Notes: generated by a model not told the origin, from the letters alone. Numbered from the stretch's first letter, positions 36,861-47,109 are shown. The stretch: DNA of 64,000 bases from Nocardioides pantholopis (GCF_003710085.1 NZ_CP033324.1:2241501-2305500); one strand, 5' to 3'. Numbers and translations: made by a program.

Positions 36861-37151
36861 TCAGGCGCAGTCGCGGCAGATCATCTTCTTCTCGTCCGCC
36901 AGCTGCGAGCGGTGGTGCACCAGGAAGCAGCTCATGCAGGTGAACTCGTCGTCCTGCTTCGGCTTGACCTCGACGGCCAGCTCCTCGTGGGAGAGGTCCG
37001 CTCCGGGAAGCTCGAAGGACTCGGCCGCTTCGGCCTCGTCCTCGTCGACCTTGCCGGAGTTCTTGTCGTGGCGACGCGCCTTGAGCTCTTCGATGCTCTC
37101 CTCGGACTGCTCTTCCTCGTTCTTGCGCGGTGCGTCGTAGTCCGTCGCCAT
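36861..37151 (-). CDS. DUF4193 zinc-ribbon-like protein
   Basis: The protein has 96 residues. An acidic, charged first half (NEEEQSEESIEELKARR, VDEDEAEAAESFELPGADL) is followed by a C-terminal zinc ribbon: CMSC at about 75-78 and CRDC at 92-95, so four Cys bind one zinc. DUF4193 proteins are conserved actinobacterial proteins of unknown function, possibly linked to transcription (M. tuberculosis Rv2699c). ATG 37151 has AAGGGA 10 bases upstream; longer starts lack the conserved start. Confidence 0.92.
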   Translation of the reverse strand: MATDYDAPRKNEEEQSEESIEELKARRHDKNSGKVDEDEAEAAESFELPGADLSHEELAVEVKPKQDDEFTCMSCFLVHHRSQLADEKKMICRDCA

Positions 37152-37322
37152 GCGTCGCTGTCCCTTCGTTGCCTGCTGCCCGTGGCTCGTTCTGCAGCGG
37201 TACCCCGTCCTGGGTTCCGCTGCGTCCATCGGCGCCAGATTGTGCACCATCGCGGCCTCGCCGCGCACACCGGCCGCAAGGCCTCGCCGTGGACTGCCCC
37301 CACAACATCGGCCCCGGACGTG

Positions 37323-38201
37323 CTATTCCCGCGCGCTCTCGCGCCCCCGGGCGACATCGGCCGCGGCGAACCCGGCGTCGAGCACGGCGGTGCGGAACTC
37401 CTCGAACCCGTGCTCCGGGGCGCACACCAGCAGCTCCAGCCCCCCGGCGCCGGGCAGCAGCTCGGTCCGCGCGCCGGCGGCCCGGGCCACCAGGCCCCCG
37501 GCGGCGTGGTCCCAGTGGTTCACGCCCTCCTCGACGTACGCGTCCACGGTGCCCTCGGCGAGGTGGCACAGGTCCAGGGCGCAGGAGCCGCGGCGCCGGA
37601 TGTCGCGGATCCGAGGCAGCAGCGCCAGCAGCGCGCGGCCCTGCGCCGCGCGGACCGCGGAGGAGTACGAGAAGCCGGTCGCGACCAGCTTCTGGGACAG
37701 CGGGGCCGGGCCCCGCACGCCGATCGGCTGGCCGTCCCGGGTGGCCACTGCTCCCCCGGGCCGCAGGTGCGCGACGTACTCGGTGCCGGCGGCGACGTCG
37801 AGGACGACGCCCGCGACCACCTCGCCCCGGACCTCCGCGGCGATCGAGACGGCGTACTCGGGGATGCCGTAGAGGAAGTTGACGGTGCCGTCGATGGGGT
37901 CGACGACCCAGCGCACCCCCGAGGTGCCCGGATGGTCCTCGCCCTCCTCGCCCAGCACGGCGTCGTCGGGCCGCCGCTGGAGCAGCAGCCCGCGGATCAG
38001 CTCCTCGCTGGCCCGGTCCGCCTCGGTGACGACGTCGATGTCGCTGCTCTTGGTGGCGGCCACCTCGATGTGCCGGGTGGCCCGGTCGCGGACCAGCGCC
38101 GCCGCCGCGCGGGCGACCTCGAGGGCCAGCCCGGCCAGCTCCTCGGCCAGGTCCGCGGTCCCCGGCTCGGGCGCGGGCTCAGGCACCGGCTCAGGCACCA
38201 C
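37323..38201 (-). CDS. suhB: Inositol monophosphatase family protein (SuhB-like)
   Basis: The protein has 292 residues. Metal-binding motifs are intact: GEEGED (about 84-89), [14 protein letters not shown] (98-111) with the IMPase signature DGT, and [12 protein letters not shown] near 228. It dephosphorylates inositol-1-phosphate or similar sugar phosphates, giving myo-inositol for phosphatidylinositol or mycothiol. The first 20 residues are Pro/Glu-rich and unconserved, so the true start may be later. GTG 38201 overlaps the ferrochelatase stop by 11 bp. It is the Rv2701c position equivalent. Confidence 0.9.
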   Translation of the reverse strand: MVPEPVPEPAPEPGTADLAEELAGLALEVARAAAALVRDRATRHIEVAATKSSDIDVVTEADRASEELIRGLLLQRRPDDAVLGEEGEDHPGTSGVRWVVDPIDGTVNFLYGIPEYAVSIAAEVRGEVVAGVVLDVAAGTEYVAHLRPGGAVATRDGQPIGVRGPAPLSQKLVATGFSYSSAVRAAQGRALLALLPRIRDIRRRGSCALDLCHLAEGTVDAYVEEGVNHWDHAAGGLVARAAGARTELLPGAGGLELLVCAPEHGFEEFRTAVLDAGFAAADVARGRESARE

Positions 38202-39291
38202 AGAGGGCCGGCCGGTCGCCGCGCGCGTTCGGGCAGCACCCGACCGGGCACGCGTCCCACAACGGGCCCAGCTCGCCGGTGCTGGCGCGGACGACGTCCT
38301 CGCCGCGCTCGACGGCCGCCCGCTCCAGCAGCAGGTCGCGCACGGCCGCCACGAACCGCTGGTCGGCGCCGGCGGTCGCGGAGCGACGCGCGGGCAGGCC
38401 GACCTCCTCGGCGGTGGCCATGGCCTCGGTGTCGAGGTCGTAGATGACCTCCATGTGGTCGGAGACGAACCCGACCGGCACCATCACCACCGCCGGCGCC
38501 CCGGCGTCCTTGAGGGCGCGCAGGTGGTCGTTGACGTCCGGCTCCAGCCACGGCACGTGGGGGGCTCCGGAGCGCGAGCAGTAGACGAGCTCGTGCGGGT
38601 GATCAGCGCCGGTCTCCTCGCGCAGCCGGGACACGACGGTCGCTGCCACGTCGAGGTGCTGGGCGACGTACGCCCCGCCCTCCGGGCCGCTGGTCTCCGC
38701 CATCGTGGTCGGGATCGAGTGGGTCACGAAGGCCAGGTGCGCCCCGTCGCGCACGTCGTCGGGCAGGTCCGCGAGGGCGGCCAGGACGCCGTCGACGACG
38801 GGCTCGACGAAGCCGGGGTGGTTGAAGTAGTGGCGCAGCTTGTCCAGCCGCGGCGCCTTCTCCAGGCCGCCGGGCACGGCCGAGGCGGCGTCGAAGAGGT
38901 TCTCGCGGTACTGCCGGCAGCTCGACCACGACGAGTAGGCACTGGTCGTGAAGCACGCGGCGCGGGTCACGCCGTCGGCGGTCATCTGCGCGAGCGTGTC
39001 GGTGAGGTACGGGTCCCAGTTGCGGTTGCCCCAGTAGACGGGCAGGTCGATGCCCGCCTCGGCCAGGTCGGCCCGCAGCGCGGCGAGGAAGGTCCGGTTC
39101 TGGTCGTTGATCGGCGAGCGGCCGCCGAAGAGGAAGTAGTGCTCGCCGACCTCCTCGAGCCGCTCGCGCGGGATGCCGCGTCCGCGGGTGACGTTCTCGA
39201 GGAAGGGGACCACGTCGTCGGGTCCCTCGGGGCCACCGAAGGAGACGAGGAGCAGGGCGTCGTACGGCGCAACGTCGGGCTGGGAAGACAT
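38191..39291 (-). CDS. hemH: Ferrochelatase (coproporphyrin-dependent type)
   Basis: The protein has 366 residues. It opens [17 protein letters not shown] (11-27), contains [11 protein letters not shown], the active-site region [14 protein letters not shown] with catalytic His, and [16 protein letters not shown]. It inserts Fe2+ into coproporphyrin III (the CpfC route used by actinobacteria) or protoporphyrin. Cys in [12 protein letters not shown] and a C-terminal CPVGCC...C cluster suggest the actinobacterial [2Fe-2S] centre. ATG 39291 has TACGAT 6 bases upstream and no Shine-Dalgarno, so the mRNA is probably leaderless. Confidence 0.94.
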   Translation of the reverse strand: MSSQPDVAPYDALLLVSFGGPEGPDDVVPFLENVTRGRGIPRERLEEVGEHYFLFGGRSPINDQNRTFLAALRADLAEAGIDLPVYWGNRNWDPYLTDTLAQMTADGVTRAACFTTSAYSSWSSCRQYRENLFDAASAVPGGLEKAPRLDKLRHYFNHPGFVEPVVDGVLAALADLPDDVRDGAHLAFVTHSIPTTMAETSGPEGGAYVAQHLDVAATVVSRLREETGADHPHELVYCSRSGAPHVPWLEPDVNDHLRALKDAGAPAVVMVPVGFVSDHMEVIYDLDTEAMATAEEVGLPARRSATAGADQRFVAAVRDLLLERAAVERGEDVVRASTGELGPLWDACPVGCCPNARGDRPALCGA

Positions 39292-39297
39292 GTCGCC

Positions 39298-39303
39298 ATC
39301 GTA
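39298..39303 (-). promoter_or_regulatory. -10 box (TACGAT) for hemH
   Basis: TACGAT on the minus strand lies 6 bases before ATG 39291, in the 65-bp gap to the divergent MFS gene, whose own TACCTT box is at 39342-39347. Confidence 0.5.
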
Positions 39304-39356
39304 GGGAGGACGCCAATTGGCTGCGCCGCCCGGCCGAGCCCTACCTTGGGCGGGCC

Positions 39357-40571
39357 ATGTCCGTCCTCGGCCCCTACCGGCGGCTTCTCGACACCCCCGG
39401 CGCGCTGCTGTTCAGCCTGACCGGGCTGGTCGCACGCCTGCCGATCTCGATGGCCGGGCTCGGCATCGTGCTGCTGGTGGAGTCCAGCCAGGGCTCCTAC
39501 GGCGTGGCCGGGGCGGTCTCGGCGGTCTACACGATCGCCAACGCGATCCTCGCGGTCGTCCAGGGCCGGCTGCTGGACCGGCTCGGCCAGGCGGCAGTCC
39601 TGACCGTCGCCAGCGTCGCCTTCGGCATCGCCATGGTCGGGCTGATCTGGTCGGTCGAGGCGGACCTGCCGCTGCTGGTGACGTACGTCGCGGCCGCCGG
39701 CGCCGGCGCCTCGCTGCCGCAGATCGGCTCCTGCGTGCGGGCCCGCTGGTCGCACGTGCTCGACCGCCCCGCCGACGTACAGACCGCGTTCGCGCTCGAG
39801 GCCGTCCTGGACGAGGTCGTCTTCATCTGCGGCCCGATCCTGGCGACGGTGCTGGCGACCTCCGTGGACCCGGTCCTCGGCCTCGTGGTCGCGCTCGTCT
39901 CCGGCGTGGGCGGCAGCCTGGCGTTCGCCGCCCAGCGCGGCACCGAGCCGCCGGCCCACGTGCACGACCACGCCACCGGCCCGCGACCCGCGATGCCCTG
40001 GCGCACCCTGGTCCCGGTGGCCGTCGTCGCCGCCGGGCTCGGTGTGCTCTTCGGCGCCGCCGAGGTGACCACTGTGGCGTTCGCCGAGGAGCAGGACGCC
40101 AAGGGCTGGGCCGGCGGCCTGCTGGCGCTGTGGGCACTGGGGAGCCTGCTGGCCGGCGTCGTCACCGGCGCCGTCTCCTGGCGGATCAGCCCCGAGGCGC
40201 GGGTGCGCCGCGGCGCACTCGCGATGGGCTGCGCGATGGCGCCGCTGTTCTTCGTCGACTCGATGGTGGTCATGGGAGCGGTGCTGGTCATCGGCGGCAT
40301 CGCGATCGCGCCGACGCTGGTGGCCGCGCTCTCCGTCGTCCAGCGCGTCGTCCCCCCGGCCCGCCTCACCGAGGGGATGGCGATCGTGCAGACCGGCATC
40401 GTCGCCGGGGTGGCCCCGGGCGCCGCGTTCAGCGGCGTGGTCGTCGACCACCACGGAGCCTCGGCCGCCTACCTCGTCTGCCTGGGCGCCGGCCTGGTCG
40501 CGGCGGTCTCCGCCCAGCTCATCCCCCGCAACCAGCCGGCGGCCCGGCCCCGGGTCACGTCGACCACCTAG
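39357..40571 (+). CDS. MFS transporter, 12 TM
   Basis: The protein has 404 residues and 12 predicted helices in two halves with a His-rich loop ([18 protein letters not shown]) between helices 6 and 7. [11 protein letters not shown] after helix 2 is the MFS loop 2-3 motif in a degenerate form. It is probably an exporter; the substrate is unknown. ATG 39357 has TACCTT nine bases upstream. It is divergent from ferrochelatase and followed 10 bp later by the flavoprotein oxidase, which has its own promoter-like box. Confidence 0.87.
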   Translation: MSVLGPYRRLLDTPGALLFSLTGLVARLPISMAGLGIVLLVESSQGSYGVAGAVSAVYTIANAILAVVQGRLLDRLGQAAVLTVASVAFGIAMVGLIWSVEADLPLLVTYVAAAGAGASLPQIGSCVRARWSHVLDRPADVQTAFALEAVLDEVVFICGPILATVLATSVDPVLGLVVALVSGVGGSLAFAAQRGTEPPAHVHDHATGPRPAMPWRTLVPVAVVAAGLGVLFGAAEVTTVAFAEEQDAKGWAGGLLALWALGSLLAGVVTGAVSWRISPEARVRRGALAMGCAMAPLFFVDSMVVMGAVLVIGGIAIAPTLVAALSVVQRVVPPARLTEGMAIVQTGIVAGVAPGAAFSGVVVDHHGASAAYLVCLGAGLVAAVSAQLIPRNQPAARPRVTSTT

Positions 40572-40574
40572 GCT
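40569..40574 (+). promoter_or_regulatory. -10 box (TAGGCT) for the FAD oxidase
   Basis: TAGGCT overlaps the stop codon of the MFS gene and lies 7 bases before ATG 40582, so the oxidase may have its own leaderless transcript. Confidence 0.45.
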
Positions 40575-40581
40575 CCGCCCC

Positions 40582-41886
40582 ATGAGGGAGTGGAGGAACT
40601 GGTCCGGCCAGGAGAGCGTCCGGCCGCGACGCGTCGTGCAGCCGGCCGACACCGCCGCGGTGGTGGCCGAGGTCGAGCGGGCCCGCGAGACCGGGACCAC
40701 CGTGAAGATGGTCGGCACCGGGCACAGCTTCACCGCGATCGCCGCACCCGAGCACACGATGCTGAGCCCGCAAGGTCTCAGCGGGGTCGTCTCGGTCGAC
40801 CGGGACGCGCTCACGGTCACGGCGTACGCCGGGACGCCGCTGAAGGAGCTCAACGCCTGCCTGGAGCGGCTCGGCCTGAGCCTGCACAACATGGGCGACA
40901 TCGCCGAGCAGACCCTCGCCGGCGCGATCTCCACGGGCACCCACGGGACTGGCGGCCTCGCCGCCGGCCTGGCCGCCCAGGTCGCGGGCCTGGAGCTGGT
41001 CACCGGCACCGGCGAGGTGCTGCGGGCGAACGCCGAGGAGAACCCCGACGTCCTCGAGGTCGCCCGGGTGGGCCTCGGCGCGCTGGGCGTGCTGACCACG
41101 ATCACGTTCCGGGTCGAGCCGATGTTCGTCCTCGAGGCCCACGAGCAGCCGATGACGTGGGACCGGGCGCTCGGCTCGTTCGACGAGATGAGCGCCGGCA
41201 GCCACCACGTCGACATGTACTGGTTCCCGCACACCGACCGGGTCCTGGCCAAGCGCAACGACCGGCTCGACGTGGACCTCTCCCAGGCCGAGCCGCTCCC
41301 CCGCTGGCGGGCCCGGCTCGACGACGACCTGCTCTCCAACCGCCTCTTCGGCCTGCTCTGCCGCGGCGCCAACCGGATGCCGCGGGCGATCCCCACCCTG
41401 AACAAGGTGTCCGCCCGGGCCCTCGGCGCCCGCACCTACAGCGACGTCCCGCACCGGGTCTTCACGACCCGGCGCGACGTCGTCTTCCGCGAGATGGAGT
41501 ACGCCGTACCGCGCGCCGCCGGCCTGCCGGCGCTGCGCGAGGCCCGCCGGGTGCTGGAGGCCTCCGGGCTGCCGGTGAGCTTCCCGGTGGAGATCCGCAC
41601 CGCGCCCGCCGACGACATCCCGCTCTCGACCGCGTCGGGCCGCGACACCTGCTACCTGGCCTTCCACACCCACCGCGACGCCGAGCACCGCGACTACTTC
41701 GCGCTGATGGAGGCGGTGATGCGCGACCACGACGGCCGGCCGCACTGGGGCAAGCTGCACACCCGCACCGCGGCCGACCTCGCCCCGGCGTATCCCCGCT
41801 TCGGCGAGTTCCTCGCGATGCGCGACCGCCTCGACCCCGACCGGGTCTTCGCCAACGACTACCTGCGCCGGGTGCTCGGCACCTGA
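40582..41886 (+). CDS. FAD-linked oxidoreductase, D-arabinono/L-gulono-1,4-lactone oxidase type
   Basis: The protein has 434 residues. FAD_binding_4 domain (about 15-155): VKMVGTGHSFTAIA, whose His is the usual covalent flavin attachment site, and ISTGTHGTGGLAAGLA. The ALO domain follows, ending in the characteristic HWGKLHTRTAADL (a variant of HWxK). It oxidises an aldono-1,4-lactone or alditol with electron transfer to O2 or an acceptor; substrate uncertain. No membrane anchor. ATG 40582 has a TAGGCT box 7 bases before it. Confidence 0.9.
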   Translation: MREWRNWSGQESVRPRRVVQPADTAAVVAEVERARETGTTVKMVGTGHSFTAIAAPEHTMLSPQGLSGVVSVDRDALTVTAYAGTPLKELNACLERLGLSLHNMGDIAEQTLAGAISTGTHGTGGLAAGLAAQVAGLELVTGTGEVLRANAEENPDVLEVARVGLGALGVLTTITFRVEPMFVLEAHEQPMTWDRALGSFDEMSAGSHHVDMYWFPHTDRVLAKRNDRLDVDLSQAEPLPRWRARLDDDLLSNRLFGLLCRGANRMPRAIPTLNKVSARALGARTYSDVPHRVFTTRRDVVFREMEYAVPRAAGLPALREARRVLEASGLPVSFPVEIRTAPADDIPLSTASGRDTCYLAFHTHRDAEHRDYFALMEAVMRDHDGRPHWGKLHTRTAADLAPAYPRFGEFLAMRDRLDPDRVFANDYLRRVLGT

Positions 41887-41925
41887 GCGCAGCCCGGCGA
41901 CCAGACCTGCCGGGTCGGCGGGTGG

Positions 41926-42768
41926 TCAGCTCTTGTGGTTGTAGAGCCGCAGCGCGATCGGGGCGAACACGGCGGTGATCGCCGCGGAGAGCACCAGGAT
42001 CAGCAGGATGTCGCCTCCGTCGGGAGCGTCGTCCATCAGGCCGCGGGCCGCCTCGTTGAGCAGCGTGACCGGGTTGACGTCGACGAACGCCTCCAGCCAG
42101 TCCGGCATGGTGTCGGGCGGCGCGAAGACCGAGCTGACGAAGGTGAGCGGGAACAGCACCATCATCGAGACCCCCATCACCGCCTGGGGGGTGCGGACCT
42201 TGAAGCCCACGATCAGCCACAGCCAGCTCAGCGAGAAGCAGAACACCAGCAGCAGCCCGACCGCCGCCAGGACGCCGAGCACGCCGCCGGGCGGCCGGTA
42301 GCCGATGATCAGGCCGACCACCAGCACCATGAACGAGGCGATGGCGTAGCGGACCGTGTCGCCGAGCAGCGCGCCGACGAGCATCGAGGGCCGCCACACC
42401 GGCAGCGCCCGGAACCGGTCGAAGACGCCCTTCTCGATGTCGGTGTTGATGGTCAGGGCGGTGTACATCGTGATGAAGACGACCGTCTGGGTCAGGATGC
42501 CCGGCAGGGCGTACTGGAGGTAGTCGCCCGGCGACCCGGCGATGGCGCCGCCGAAGACGAACGTGAACATCAGCGTGAACATGATCGGGAACATCGTCAC
42601 GTCGAAGAGCTGCTCGGGGACGTGCTTGATCTTCAGCATCGCCCGCCAGGCGAAGCTGATCGAGGAGCTCGCCGCTCCGGGCAGCTCCGGACGCTCGGCG
42701 GAGCCGATGGCGGCCCGGATCTGCTCGTCGGCGGTGCGCTCGACGGGACGGGTCAGCTCGGTGGTCAT
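41926..42768 (-). CDS. ABC-2 type transporter permease
   Basis: The protein has 280 residues and six membrane helices. [20 protein letters not shown] (about 47-66), [20 protein letters not shown] and the [18 protein letters not shown] segment near helix 5-6 fit DrrB-type ABC-2 exporters. With the ATPase upstream it should expel a hydrophobic compound (drug, lipid or polyketide); the substrate is unknown. ATG 42768 overlaps the ATPase stop as ATGA. Confidence 0.9.
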   Translation of the reverse strand: MTTELTRPVERTADEQIRAAIGSAERPELPGAASSSISFAWRAMLKIKHVPEQLFDVTMFPIMFTLMFTFVFGGAIAGSPGDYLQYALPGILTQTVVFITMYTALTINTDIEKGVFDRFRALPVWRPSMLVGALLGDTVRYAIASFMVLVVGLIIGYRPPGGVLGVLAAVGLLLVFCFSLSWLWLIVGFKVRTPQAVMGVSMMVLFPLTFVSSVFAPPDTMPDWLEAFVDVNPVTLLNEAARGLMDDAPDGGDILLILVLSAAITAVFAPIALRLYNHKS

Positions 42769-43748
42769 GCCGGGACCTCCTCGGTCGGGATGCTGGCTTC
42801 CTCGGCCGGACGGCCGGTCAGGGCGAGGAACACCTCGTCCAGGGATGGCTGGCCCAGCGCGTACTCGCTGATCCGGTAGCCCTGCTCGCCGACCCGGTGC
42901 AGCGCGGCGGCGACCCCCTCGGGCTCGCTGACCCGCAGGCTCACCGCGGCGGGGTCGGACTCCAGCACCGCCTCGGCAGCCAGCGCGGTTCCGAGCAGCC
43001 GCGCCACCTCGTCGCGGGTGGCCGGGTCGGCCACGCGGACGTGGAGCGCCCCGGAGCCGACCGATGCCTTGAGCTCGCCGCTGGTGCCCTCGGCGATGAC
43101 GCGGCCGTGGTCGATGACCGCGATCCGGTCCGCGAGCTGGTCGGCCTCCTCGAGGTACTGCGTGGTGAGCAGCACCGTCGTGCCGGCGCCGACGAGCGCC
43201 CGCACGATCTCCCAGACCTGGTTGCGGCTGCGCGGGTCCAGCCCGGTGGTCGGCTCGTCGAGGAAGATCAGGTCGGGGCGCACCACCAGCGAGCCGGCGA
43301 CGTCGATGCGCCGACGCATGCCGCCGGAGTACGCCTTCACCTGCCGCTTCGCGGCGTCGGCGAGGTCGAACGCCTCCAGCAGCTCGGCCGCCCGGCGCCG
43401 GGCGGCGGCGGCTCGGTAGCCGTACATCCGGGCCAGGAGGGTGAGGTTCTCGAGGCCGGTGAGGTCCTCGTCCAGGGAGGCGAACTGACCGGTCAGCGCC
43501 ACCTTGGCGCGCACCTGCGCCGCCTCCCGGACCACGTCGTGACCCAGCACGATCGCCGTGCCGTCGGTGGGCTCCAGCAGCGTCGCCAGCATCCGGATCG
43601 TCGTGGTCTTGCCCGCACCATTGGGACCCAGCACGCCGTACACGCCGCCGGTCCGGATGGCCAGGTCGACCCCGTCGACGGCCCGGTTGTCACCGAAGGT
43701 CTTCACCAGGGCGTGGGTCTCGATCGCCAGCTCGCTCATGCCTGCCAT
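42765..43748 (-). CDS. ABC transporter ATP-binding protein, DrrA-like
   Basis: The protein has 327 residues. Walker [11 protein letters not shown] (about 42-51), signature [13 protein letters not shown] (near 139), Walker [17 protein letters not shown] (158-173) and the H-loop region [18 protein letters not shown] are complete. The C-terminal about 100 residues form a DrrA-type regulatory extension. ATG 43748 has GGAGG six bases upstream and is preferred to ATG 43739. Together with the permease it forms a two-gene exporter operon. The 134-bp gap to the TRIC gene has no further gene. Confidence 0.92.
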   Translation of the reverse strand: MAGMSELAIETHALVKTFGDNRAVDGVDLAIRTGGVYGVLGPNGAGKTTTIRMLATLLEPTDGTAIVLGHDVVREAAQVRAKVALTGQFASLDEDLTGLENLTLLARMYGYRAAAARRRAAELLEAFDLADAAKRQVKAYSGGMRRRIDVAGSLVVRPDLIFLDEPTTGLDPRSRNQVWEIVRALVGAGTTVLLTTQYLEEADQLADRIAVIDHGRVIAEGTSGELKASVGSGALHVRVADPATRDEVARLLGTALAAEAVLESDPAAVSLRVSEPEGVAAALHRVGEQGYRISEYALGQPSLDEVFLALTGRPAEEASIPTEEVPA

Positions 43749-43882
43749 GCTGCACCTCCGCACCGACAGCGCGCACCGCAGTTCTTGCTCAGTCTCGTTC
43801 TCCGCATGGCCGGTGCAGACCGGGCCCGGGCCGCAGACTCATCGCGGCCGGTCCGCGCAGAGGCCCGCCCAGGCAGGCCAGC

Positions 43883-44527
43883 TCAGACGCTGGCGGGCCC
43901 CGTCGGCAGCGGCGCCTGCCAGTTGCGCCACAGCGCCAGCAGCCGCCACACCAGGCACACGGCGGCCCCCACCAGGGTGACGGCGACCTCGGGCAGGTCG
44001 GCCCTGGTGCCGAGGACCGCCACGATGGATCCGGCCAGCGCCGGCGTCGCGTAGAGCTCGCCGCGGAAGATCACCGGGACCCGGCCGGCCAGCAGGTCGC
44101 GCAGCATCCCGCCCCCGATGCCGGTGACCATCCCCATCAGCGCCGCCGGGACCGGACCGAGCCCGTACTCGAGCGCCTTGACCGCGCCGGTGACGCAGAA
44201 CAGCGCGAGCCCGAACGCGTCGAACACGTTCACGGTGCGCTCCATCCGGCCCAGCGTCGGGTGGAACACGAAGGTCACCAGGCCGGCCCCGATCGGCACC
44301 ATCAGGTAGCGCCAGTCGGCGAGCGCCGCAGGCGGGACCGCGCCGATGAGCACGTCGCGCAGGAAACCACCGCCCAGGCCGGTGGTGCCGGCCAGGACCA
44401 GGACCCCGAACACGTCGAGGCCCTTGCGCACCCCGACGAGCGCGCCCGAGATCGCGAAGACGAAGATACCCACCAGGTCGAGCAGCAGGACCGTCGTGCT
44501 GGGATCGCCCACTGGTTCCGTCGGCAC
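43883..44527 (-). CDS. TRIC-family (UPF0126) cation channel-like protein
   Basis: The protein has 214 residues and seven hydrophobic helices arranged as two homologous three-helix units, with the repeated motif GLGGGFLRDVLIG (about 49-61) and GIGGGMLRDLLAG (about 136-148). Those glycine hinges are the hallmark of prokaryotic trimeric intracellular cation channels (K+ permeant). GTG 44527 has TAACCT 6 bases before it. It is divergent from sepH over 87 bp. Confidence 0.9.
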   Translation of the reverse strand: MPTEPVGDPSTTVLLLDLVGIFVFAISGALVGVRKGLDVFGVLVLAGTTGLGGGFLRDVLIGAVPPAALADWRYLMVPIGAGLVTFVFHPTLGRMERTVNVFDAFGLALFCVTGAVKALEYGLGPVPAALMGMVTGIGGGMLRDLLAGRVPVIFRGELYATPALAGSIVAVLGTRADLPEVAVTLVGAAVCLVWRLLALWRNWQAPLPTGPASV

Positions 44528-44533
44528 GCTTTG

Positions 44534-44539
44534 AGGTTA
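44534..44539 (-). promoter_or_regulatory. -10 box (TAACCT) for the TRIC gene
   Basis: TAACCT on the minus strand lies 6 bases before GTG 44527. A TAGGCT at 44564-44569 on the plus strand is a likely sepH -10. Confidence 0.5.
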
Positions 44540-44614
44540 CCGGCCCGCAGGGGTTCGCTGGCGTAGGCTCAGCACCCGGGGACGGCACGACTCGTGGCAG
44601 GAGCAGGGCAGGCG

Positions 44615-45559
44615 ATGGCGCACCTCAGGCTCAGCGGCGTGAGCGGGGACGGCAAGCGGCTCCTGCTGACCGACGAGACGGGCCAGGAGCACGACCTGGA
44701 GATCGACGGCCGCATCCGGGACGCGGTGCGCGACCACAGCCGTGCACGACGAGGGGAGACACCGATGGAGAGCACCTTGCGACCCCGGGACATCCAGGCG
44801 CGCATCCGCGCCGGGGAGACGCCCGAGGCGGTCGCGGAGGCGGCCCAGACCACGGTGGACCGGATCATGGCGTTCGCCGCGCCCGTGCTCGCCGAGCGCG
44901 AGCACGTCGCCCAGCGCGCCCAGCGCTCGACCGTACGCCGGCGCAGCGAGGGCTCGGGCACCGCCCGCACCCTCGGCGAGGCCGTCACCGCGCAGCTGCG
45001 CTCGGTCAACGTCGACCCGGACACGGTCGAGTGGGACGCCTGGCGCCGCGAGGACAACCGCTGGACGCTGGCCGCCGGGTACGCCGCCGCCGAGCGCTCC
45101 GGCACCGCGCACTTCACCTTCGACATGCCCGGCAGCTACGTCGTCCTCGACGACGACGACGCCCGCTGGCTAGTCGGCGACCTGGTCGGCTCCCCCGAGC
45201 CGGCGCCCGTCCACGACGACCTCGGGCGGGCCCGCCAGCGACGGCTCTCGGCCGTGCGCGGCGACGACGACGAGCTGCCGCTCGGCGTGGACGCCATCGA
45301 GCTGGTGCGCGACGAGTCCGGCTCCCCCGAGGCGCCGGTCGAGGCCTTCCTCGAGGAGCAGCCCGGCCTGGACGAGACAGCGCTCGTCGAGGAGGCCGCC
45401 GACGCGGCCGCCCAGGACGAGGACCCCGAGCCCGAGGTCGCCCCCGAGCCCGAGCCCGAGCCGGCCCCGCCGGTGCGACGGTCGGTGCGCAAGCGCGGCG
45501 GGCGCGCCTCGGTCCCGAGCTGGGACGAGATCATGTTCGGCGGCGGCAAGCAGGAGTGA
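44615..45559 (+). CDS. sepH: Septation protein SepH
   Basis: The protein has 314 residues. The N-terminal DUF3071 domain begins AHLRLSGVSGDGKRLLLTD. A helix-turn-helix-like segment, RPRDIQARIRAGETPEAVAE, is followed by VDRIMAFAAPVLAEREHVAQ, as in Streptomyces SepH. The C-terminal half is a low-complexity linker rich in Asp/Glu/Pro, ending in a conserved tail, SVPSWDEIMFG. Family knowledge: SepH binds FtsZ and promotes its assembly at division sites. ATG 44615 follows AGGGCAGG. An upstream start at 44594 would add seven unconserved residues. Confidence 0.92.
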   Translation: MAHLRLSGVSGDGKRLLLTDETGQEHDLEIDGRIRDAVRDHSRARRGETPMESTLRPRDIQARIRAGETPEAVAEAAQTTVDRIMAFAAPVLAEREHVAQRAQRSTVRRRSEGSGTARTLGEAVTAQLRSVNVDPDTVEWDAWRREDNRWTLAAGYAAAERSGTAHFTFDMPGSYVVLDDDDARWLVGDLVGSPEPAPVHDDLGRARQRRLSAVRGDDDELPLGVDAIELVRDESGSPEAPVEAFLEEQPGLDETALVEEAADAAAQDEDPEPEVAPEPEPEPAPPVRRSVRKRGGRASVPSWDEIMFGGGKQE

Positions 45560-45584
45560 GGCCGGCCGCGGCCCCGGGCGCGGC

Positions 45585-46403
45585 TCAGCCGCGCTCGACC
45601 GGCCGGGTTGGGTCGGTGATCCACCCGCTCCAGCTGCCCGGGTAGAGCGCGGCGCGGATCCCGGCCAGCTCCAGGGCCAGCACGTCGTGCGCAGCGGTCA
45701 CCCCGGAACCGCAGTACGCCGCCACCGGCTCGTCCCCGGTGACCCCGGCCGCGGCGTACAGCGCCCGCAGCTGGTCGGCCGGCCGGAACCGGCCGTCGGC
45801 GCCCAGGTTCGTGATCGTCGGGACGTTGACCGCACCGGGGATGTGCCCCGCGACCGGGTCCACCGGCTCGGACTCGCCGCGGTAGCGCTCCGGCGCACGG
45901 GCGTCGACCAGGACCGCGACGTCCGGCACCTCCTCGGGGCCCACCACCGGCATCGCTCCCGGCCGGGCGGTGAAGTCGCCGGCCTCGGGCTGCGCCGGCG
46001 CGACCTCGACCGGGCCGCCATCGGCCACCCACGCCGCCCAGGCGCCGTTCAGCACCCGCACGTCGCCGTGGCCGTGGTGGCGCAGCAGCCACCAGCAGCG
46101 GGCCGCCGCATGGCCGGACCAGTCGTCGTAGACCACGACCGGCCGGTCGTCGCGCACGCCGACCCGGCGCATGGCGGCCTCGAAGTCCGCCGGGTCCGGC
46201 AGCGGGTGCCGGCCGCCAGCACCCGCAGGCGCAGCCAGGTCCGCGTCGAGGTCGACGTACGCCGCGCCCGGTACGTGGCCAGCGGCGTACTCCTGCGCCC
46301 CGGGCGGGCCGCCCAGCCGGTAGCGCACGTCGAGCACGGTCACGGGCGTGCCCGCGTCGAGGAGGTCACGCAGCTCGCGGGTGGAGATCAGCGGTCCGGT
46401 CAT
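45585..46403 (-). CDS. Sulfurtransferase with two rhodanese domains (SseA-like)
   Basis: The protein has 272 residues. Domain 1 (about 8-120) has VTVLDVRYRLGG and the inactive-site loop DDWSGHAAARCWW without catalytic Cys at the usual position. Domain 2 (150-270) holds the active-site loop AAYCGSGVTAAHD with Cys near 227. The loop CGSGVT is typical of 3-mercaptopyruvate/thiosulfate sulfurtransferases. ATG 46403 is preferred since GGATGGGGG precedes it; a longer start runs into the divergent tdk promoter. Confidence 0.9.
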   Translation of the reverse strand: MTGPLISTRELRDLLDAGTPVTVLDVRYRLGGPPGAQEYAAGHVPGAAYVDLDADLAAPAGAGGRHPLPDPADFEAAMRRVGVRDDRPVVVYDDWSGHAAARCWWLLRHHGHGDVRVLNGAWAAWVADGGPVEVAPAQPEAGDFTARPGAMPVVGPEEVPDVAVLVDARAPERYRGESEPVDPVAGHIPGAVNVPTITNLGADGRFRPADQLRALYAAAGVTGDEPVAAYCGSGVTAAHDVLALELAGIRAALYPGSWSGWITDPTRPVERG

Positions 46404-46446
46404 GCCCCCATCCTGCCGCGCGAGGCGGTCGTGATTGGATTCGGCC

Positions 46447-47109
46447 GTGGCCGAACTGCAGTTCTTCACCGGGACCATGGACTCCGGCAAGAGCACGCTG
46501 GCACTCCAGACCAACCACAACCACGCCGCCCGCGGCCGCGCGGGGCGGATCTTCACCGCGCACGACCGGTCGGGTGACGCCGTCGTGTCCAGCCGGCTGG
46601 GACTGACCCACGAGGCGCTCGAGGTCGACGCGGACTTCGACTTCTGGCGCTACGTCGTGGACTCGCTCACCCAGGGCGGGCGGATCGACTACCTGGTCTG
46701 CGACGAGGCGCAGTTCTACACCCGCGCCCAGGTCGACCAGCTGGCCAAGCTGGTCGACGAGCTCCAGATCGACGTCTTCGCCTTCGGCATCCTCACCGAC
46801 TTCCGCACCGCGCTGTTCGAGGGCAGCCAGCGGCTGGTCGAGCTGGCCGACCGGATGCACGTGCTGCAGGTCGAGGCGCTGTGCTGGTGCGGCAAGCGCG
46901 CCACCCACAACGCCCGCACCGAGCACGGGGTGATGGTGACCGAGGGCGACGTGATCGTCGTCGGCGACGTCGAGGAGCGCAACGCCGGCCCGGCCGGGGA
47001 CGAGCACGTCGCGTACGAGGTGCTGTGCCGCCAGCACCACCGCCGCCACCTCACCGCCGCCCGGGCCCAGGCGGTCAGCATGGCGCCCGAGCCGCTGCCG
47101 TTCGGCTGA
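46447..47109 (+). CDS. tdk: Thymidine kinase (type II)
   Basis: The protein has 220 residues. It starts AELQFFTGTMDSGKST with the P-loop GTMDSGKST (8-16), has YLVCDEAQFY with Walker B Asp and catalytic Glu, and the zinc site formed by CWCGKRATHNAR and CRQHHRRH. It phosphorylates thymidine to dTMP in nucleoside salvage. GTG 46447 is chosen for homology; TTGGAT lies 6 bases before it, a weak -10 candidate for a leaderless start. It is divergent from the sulfurtransferase. The dut gene 11 kb away serves the same dTTP supply. Confidence 0.93.
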   Translation: MAELQFFTGTMDSGKSTLALQTNHNHAARGRAGRIFTAHDRSGDAVVSSRLGLTHEALEVDADFDFWRYVVDSLTQGGRIDYLVCDEAQFYTRAQVDQLAKLVDELQIDVFAFGILTDFRTALFEGSQRLVELADRMHVLQVEALCWCGKRATHNARTEHGVMVTEGDVIVVGDVEERNAGPAGDEHVAYEVLCRQHHRRHLTAARAQAVSMAPEPLPFG

